35,239 nt of DNA from Actinomycetota bacterium (GTDB lineage: Bacteria > Actinomycetota > Thermoleophilia > Gaiellales > Gaiellaceae), in contig JAIBJP010000001.1 of the NCBI GenBank assembly GCA_020029625.1, forward strand, positions 1-35,239. Direction: 5' to 3'. The notes under the pieces are model-generated. The model was given only the letters and a program-made list of their open reading frames with translations, did no database searches and was not told the origin of the DNA. A program made the translations under genes and the position numbers. Positions 32,450 to 35,239 of the stretch are shown here, in pieces (positions within the stretch are counted from its first letter, which is position 1; every line of letters starts with the position of its first letter).

Positions 32450-32482
32450 AGTGTACGACTCGTCCGGCAGGCTTCCTATAGT
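32450..32482. promoter_or_regulatory. Divergent -10 boxes for the small ORF and recG
   Basis: TACACT on the minus strand (32455-32450) lies 6 nt before the small ORF's GTG. TATAGT on the plus strand (32477-32482) would start transcription near 32489, ahead of every candidate recG start (32504, 32510, 32540, 32591). No clear -35 is visible for either. The boxes suggest that recG can be transcribed apart from the bicupin gene. Confidence 0.4.
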
Positions 32483-32539
32483 GAAATCGTCCTGGCCCTC
32501 CTCGTGAGCATGCGCCCAGCGCTGGCCGGCTTTGCTGGC

Positions 32540-34753
32540 ATGGACCAACGTACGCCGGAGCCGAGGTTCAGAGTGGACGAAGAGGCCCCCGTGAGCACGC
32601 TCTCCGGCGTGGGCCCGAAGGTTGCCGAGCGGCTGGCGGCTCTTGGGATCGAGAGCGTCCGGGACCTCGCGGAACACGTTCCCCGCGACTTCCTGGACTG
32701 GTCGGAAGCGAGAGGGTTCGCGGCCCTTCGGCTCGGACAGGAGGCGACCGTCGAGTGCACGGTCGAGCGGGCGCGCCTCCGACCGACGCGGCGGCGCAAC
32801 CTGAAGCTCGTCGAGGCGGCGGTCGTTGACGGGGAGGGCGGCAGGGCGACGGCGGTCTGGTTCAACCAGGCCTGGCTGGCCGAGCGCCTCGTCCCCGGGA
32901 CGCGTGTCCTCGTCCACGGCCAGCTCCAGGCCGGCGGCACCTTCAAGGTGGAGCGGCACGAGCTGGCGGGGGACGGCGCGGGCCTGCACACGGTCGGGCT
33001 CGTCCCGCTCTATCCCGCGAGCGAGGCCGTCTCGACGACGAAGCTCCGGGAGCTGACCGAGCGTGCGCTGCCGCTCGTCCGCTGGTACGCCGACGCGCTT
33101 CCCGCGGAGGTGCGTCAGCGGGAGAAGCTTCCGCTCCGCGCCGATGCTCTCGCCGCTTACCACCGGCCGGCGCGCCTCGAAGACGTGAGAATTGCTCGAG
33201 AGCGGCTCGCCCTGGAGGAGTTGATCGTGCTCCAACTAGGCCTCCTCCAGCGAAGGCGCGAGCTCGAGGAGGAATCCGTCGCGCCTGCTCTCGACACCCC
33301 GGGGGAGCTCCTCACGGGCTACCGCAAGGCGCTTCCCTTCGCGTTCACGCCCGAGCAGGAACAGGCGATCGTCGAGATCGACTCCGACCTGCGCGGAACG
33401 CGGCCCATGCAGCGGTTGCTCCAGGGCGACGTCGGCTCGGGGAAGACCGTCGTCGCGCTCTACGCTCTCCTCCGTGCCGTCGAGCGTGGTCACCAAGGCG
33501 CGCTCATGGCTCCGACTGAGACGCTGGCGGAGCAGCACTACCTCACGGTCGAGCCGATCTGCGCGGCCCTCGGCGTGCGCGCCGCGCTCTTGACCGGCTC
33601 CGTGAAAGGCGAGATCGAGGACGCGGACCTCGTCGTCGGGACGCACGCCCTGATCCAGGAGGGCGTCGAGTTTCGCTCGCTGGCGGTAGCCGTCGTCGAC
33701 GAGCAGCACCGCTTCGGTGTCGAGCAGCGGCGCGCCCTGGCGCTCGCCTCCTCACGCTCCTGGGGCCAGGCTGGCAAGGGAGGCGAGCGAGCGGCGCGCT
33801 GCGCAGTGCAAAGCGGCACGGGCAAGCGCCGCGAGCGAAGCATCCTGTCGCCAGCCGGGCCAGGCGACGGCGGAGCCGGGCTCCGCCCGGCTGGGCGCGT
33901 CGCCGGCCAGGAGTGTGAGGCGCCTCACGTCTTGCACATGACGGCGACCCCGATCCCGCGCACGCTGGCGCAGACCGTCTACGGCGACCTCGATGTCACG
34001 GAGATCGCTCGTCCGCCCAGAGGTCGCCGACCGGTCGTCACGAGCTGGGTCTCCCACGAGCGCGCTGCCGAGGCGTACACGCGGCTCAGGCGCCACCTGC
34101 AGGAGGGACGTCAGGCCTACGTCGTCTGCCCGCTCGTCTCGGAGTCCGAGGCGATCGAAGCGCGCGCGGCCGAGCAGGAGGCCGAGCGGCTGCGGCAGGC
34201 AGAACTCCGCGACTTCCGAGTGGGCTGTCTGCACGGACGGATGCGACCGGCCGAGAGGCGCGCCGTCATGGAGGAGTTCAAGCGCGGCGAGCTGAACGTG
34301 CTCGTGGCGACTACGGTGATCGAGGTCGGGGTGGACATCCCGAACGCAACGATCATGATCGTCCAGGAGGCAGACCGCTTCGGGCTCGCACAGCTCCACC
34401 AGCTCCGGGGCCGGGTGGGTCGCGGCGCGGAGCAGTCCTACTGCTTGCTCGTCTCCCGCCCCAAGGAGGAGCTGACGGAGGAGGCGCAGCGGCGTCTGGA
34501 AGCGCTCGTGGAGACCTCGGACGGCTTCAAGCTGGCCGAGGTCGATCTCGAGCTGCGCGGCGAGGGCCAGCTGCTCGGAACGCGCCAGTCGGGGCTTCCC
34601 GACCTCAAGTTTGCGAGTCTGACGCGAGACCGGAAGCTGGTTGAGAAGGCGAGGCGATGGGCCGAGGAGCTTGCTACCGACGAGAGCGACGCCGTTCAGC
34701 CGCTTCGCCGACAGGCGGAGCGGCTGAATGAGGATCATCGCGGGTTCGCATAA
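32540..34753 (+). CDS. recG: ATP-dependent DNA helicase RecG with internal repeat-encoded insert
   Basis: RecG reverses stalled forks and processes branched DNA. From ATG 32540 it has 737 residues against about 690 usual. N-terminal STLSGVGPKVAERLAALGIE and the wedge domain are followed by Walker A (LLQGDVGSGKTVVALYALL), MAPTETLAEQHY, DEQHRFGVEQRRAL (motif II) and HMTATPIPRTLAQTVYGDLD (motif III). VVATTVIEVGVDIPNATIM and QLHQLRGRVGRG complete the helicase. About 55-60 extra residues rich in Gly, Arg and Ala separate motifs II and III, encoded by a family 2 element without stop or frameshift. GTG 32591, after AAGAGG, is an alternative start. Its 3' end overlaps rsmD. Confidence 0.94.
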   Translation: MDQRTPEPRFRVDEEAPVSTLSGVGPKVAERLAALGIESVRDLAEHVPRDFLDWSEARGFAALRLGQEATVECTVERARLRPTRRRNLKLVEAAVVDGEGGRATAVWFNQAWLAERLVPGTRVLVHGQLQAGGTFKVERHELAGDGAGLHTVGLVPLYPASEAVSTTKLRELTERALPLVRWYADALPAEVRQREKLPLRADALAAYHRPARLEDVRIARERLALEELIVLQLGLLQRRRELEEESVAPALDTPGELLTGYRKALPFAFTPEQEQAIVEIDSDLRGTRPMQRLLQGDVGSGKTVVALYALLRAVERGHQGALMAPTETLAEQHYLTVEPICAALGVRAALLTGSVKGEIEDADLVVGTHALIQEGVEFRSLAVAVVDEQHRFGVEQRRALALASSRSWGQAGKGGERAARCAVQSGTGKRRERSILSPAGPGDGGAGLRPAGRVAGQECEAPHVLHMTATPIPRTLAQTVYGDLDVTEIARPPRGRRPVVTSWVSHERAAEAYTRLRRHLQEGRQAYVVCPLVSESEAIEARAAEQEAERLRQAELRDFRVGCLHGRMRPAERRAVMEEFKRGELNVLVATTVIEVGVDIPNATIMIVQEADRFGLAQLHQLRGRVGRGAEQSYCLLVSRPKEELTEEAQRRLEALVETSDGFKLAEVDLELRGEGQLLGTRQSGLPDLKFASLTRDRKLVEKARRWAEELATDESDAVQPLRRQAERLNEDHRGFA
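33752..33918. repeat. Fold-back repeat family 2, in-frame copy inside recG (167 bp)
   Basis: TCACGCTCCTG (33752-33762) and CAGGAGTGTGA (33908-33918) are inverted ends with one difference. Inside is AGCCGGGC/GCCCGGCT around TCC (33874-33892). The sequence matches the reverse complement of the 32173 element: TCNCGCTNCTGGGGC, CAGTGCAA, GCACGG, AGCGCCGCG, GCATCCTG, CAGGCG, AGCCGGGCT and CAGGAGTG occur in the same order. CGCCTC occurs at both edges (33745-33750 and 33921-33926) and could be a target duplication. Confidence 0.82.
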
Positions 34754-35239
34754 GGGCGCCCGCATCTTCGCGCCCAAGGGGCGCGAAACGCGTCCCACGG
34801 GCGACCGGGTGCGCGAGGCTGTCTTCAACCTCGTCGGGCCGGTGGACGGGATGCGCGTGCTCGACCTCTACGCCGGCTCCGGAGCGATGGGGCTCGAGGC
34901 TCTCTCTCGGGGAGCGGAGCACGCGACCTTCGTCGAGGCCGACCGCGCCGCGGCCGAGATGGTCGTCCGCAATCTCGACAAGCTCGGGCTGACCTCGGCG
35001 ACCGTCCTGCGGGAGGACGCCGCGCGCCGGCTCGCGGCCGATGCGGGCTCGGGAAGGCGGTACGATCTCGTGCTGGTCGACCCGCCGTACCGCATGCTTC
35101 CTGACGTTTTGTCCATGCTCGCCACCTATCTACCGCCGGTCGTCGAGCCCGACGGTCTCGTCGTGGTCGAGTCGGACGCACGCGAGGAGCCCGAGCTGCC
35201 GCTCCCGAAGCGGACGAGCCGCCGCTACGGCTCCGTGCG
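34728..35239 (+). CDS. rsmD: 16S rRNA (guanine-966) methyltransferase, 3' end cut by window edge
   Basis: RsmD methylates G966 of 16S rRNA. About 170 residues are visible: MRIIAGSHKGARIFAPKGRE, TRPTGDRVREAVFNLVG, LDLYAGSGAMGLEALSRGAE (SAM site) and LVLVDPPYRM (catalytic NPPF-type motif as DPPY). This is nearly the whole protein; only the last few residues lie outside. ATG 34728 is inside recG (26-nt overlap), the usual recG-rsmD arrangement. No stop occurs before the window edge, so the ORF track does not list it. Confidence 0.95.
   Translation, partial: MRIIAGSHKGARIFAPKGRETRPTGDRVREAVFNLVGPVDGMRVLDLYAGSGAMGLEALSRGAEHATFVEADRAAAEMVVRNLDKLGLTSATVLREDAARRLAADAGSGRRYDLVLVDPPYRMLPDVLSMLATYLPPVVEPDGLVVVESDAREEPELPLPKRTSRRYGSV

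Noticed and set aside
32270-32539. Extended N-terminus of RecG from the track start
   Set aside because: It would run through the repeat and past the -10 box at 32477, and its sequence has no RecG homology.
33752-33918. Intein in recG
   Set aside because: The insert is too short, lacks the N-terminal Cys/Ser splice block and a terminal HN, and matches an intergenic repeat.
2496-33918. CRISPR array or tandem repeats
   Set aside because: The repeat copies are dispersed, palindromic and differ in their arms; there is no regular spacing and no cas gene.
2496-33918. Insertion sequence or transposon carrying its own transposase
   Set aside because: The elements are about 166 bp with no transposase-like ORF inside or nearby.

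Overview
The window looks like a chromosomal core region of a high-GC actinobacterium. GTG and TTG starts are common, 4-8 nt start/stop overlaps are frequent, and the DAHP synthase is the class II type. Small DUF3352 and DUF4230 proteins sit in the operons. This combination makes me suspect a Thermoleophilia-like lineage (Gaiellales/Solirubrobacterales), but that placement is an inference. I see no rRNA, tRNA, CRISPR array, transposase or phage gene. No gene-free stretch exceeds about 210 bases.

Layout. 1-846 (minus): a partial VOC/glyoxalase protein and a BON-domain membrane protein. 932-2492 (plus): an ECF-type sigma factor, an overlapping membrane-anchored likely anti-sigma partner and a small unknown protein. 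2699-6090: lgt, scpA, scpB and an rluB-type pseudouridine synthase, with a GYD-domain gene on the minus strand between scpB and rluB. 6067-7660 (minus): an RDD membrane protein and trpS. 7698-18479 (plus): one tightly packed run aroG-tyrA-aroA-cmk-plsC-der-gpsA-DUF3352 lipoprotein-metK-DUF4230, covering aromatic amino acid entry, nucleotide and phospholipid precursors, ribosome assembly and S-adenosylmethionine. 18559-19242 (minus): a DtxR/MntR-like regulator. 19285-28217 (plus): priA-def-fmt-rsmB-rpe-ribD-ribE-ribBA-ribH, joining replication restart and protein-start modification to a complete riboflavin/lumazine pathway. 28255-35239 (plus): rpmB-fakA-REC-degV-bicupin-recG-rsmD, with a small minus-strand ORF between the bicupin and recG genes.

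The least ordinary content is a set of fold-back repeats. Family 1 has three copies of about 166 bp (2496-2661, 4333-4498, 22712-22877). Each is a nearly full-length imperfect palindrome. The core is conserved, but the outer arms differ between copies while staying self-complementary, and two of the copies overlap the start region of scpB or rsmB. Family 2 has two copies of about 165-167 bp (32173-32337 and 33752-33918) and a shorter one (18483-18545). The 33752 copy lies in frame inside recG, between helicase motifs II and III. A third, unrelated palindrome (25713-25806) interrupts the rib operon, and a compact hairpin lies inside degV. The in-frame and start-overlapping copies resemble in concept the Rickettsia palindromic elements. 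No mobility gene for them is present here, and the families need a genome-wide search to be confirmed.
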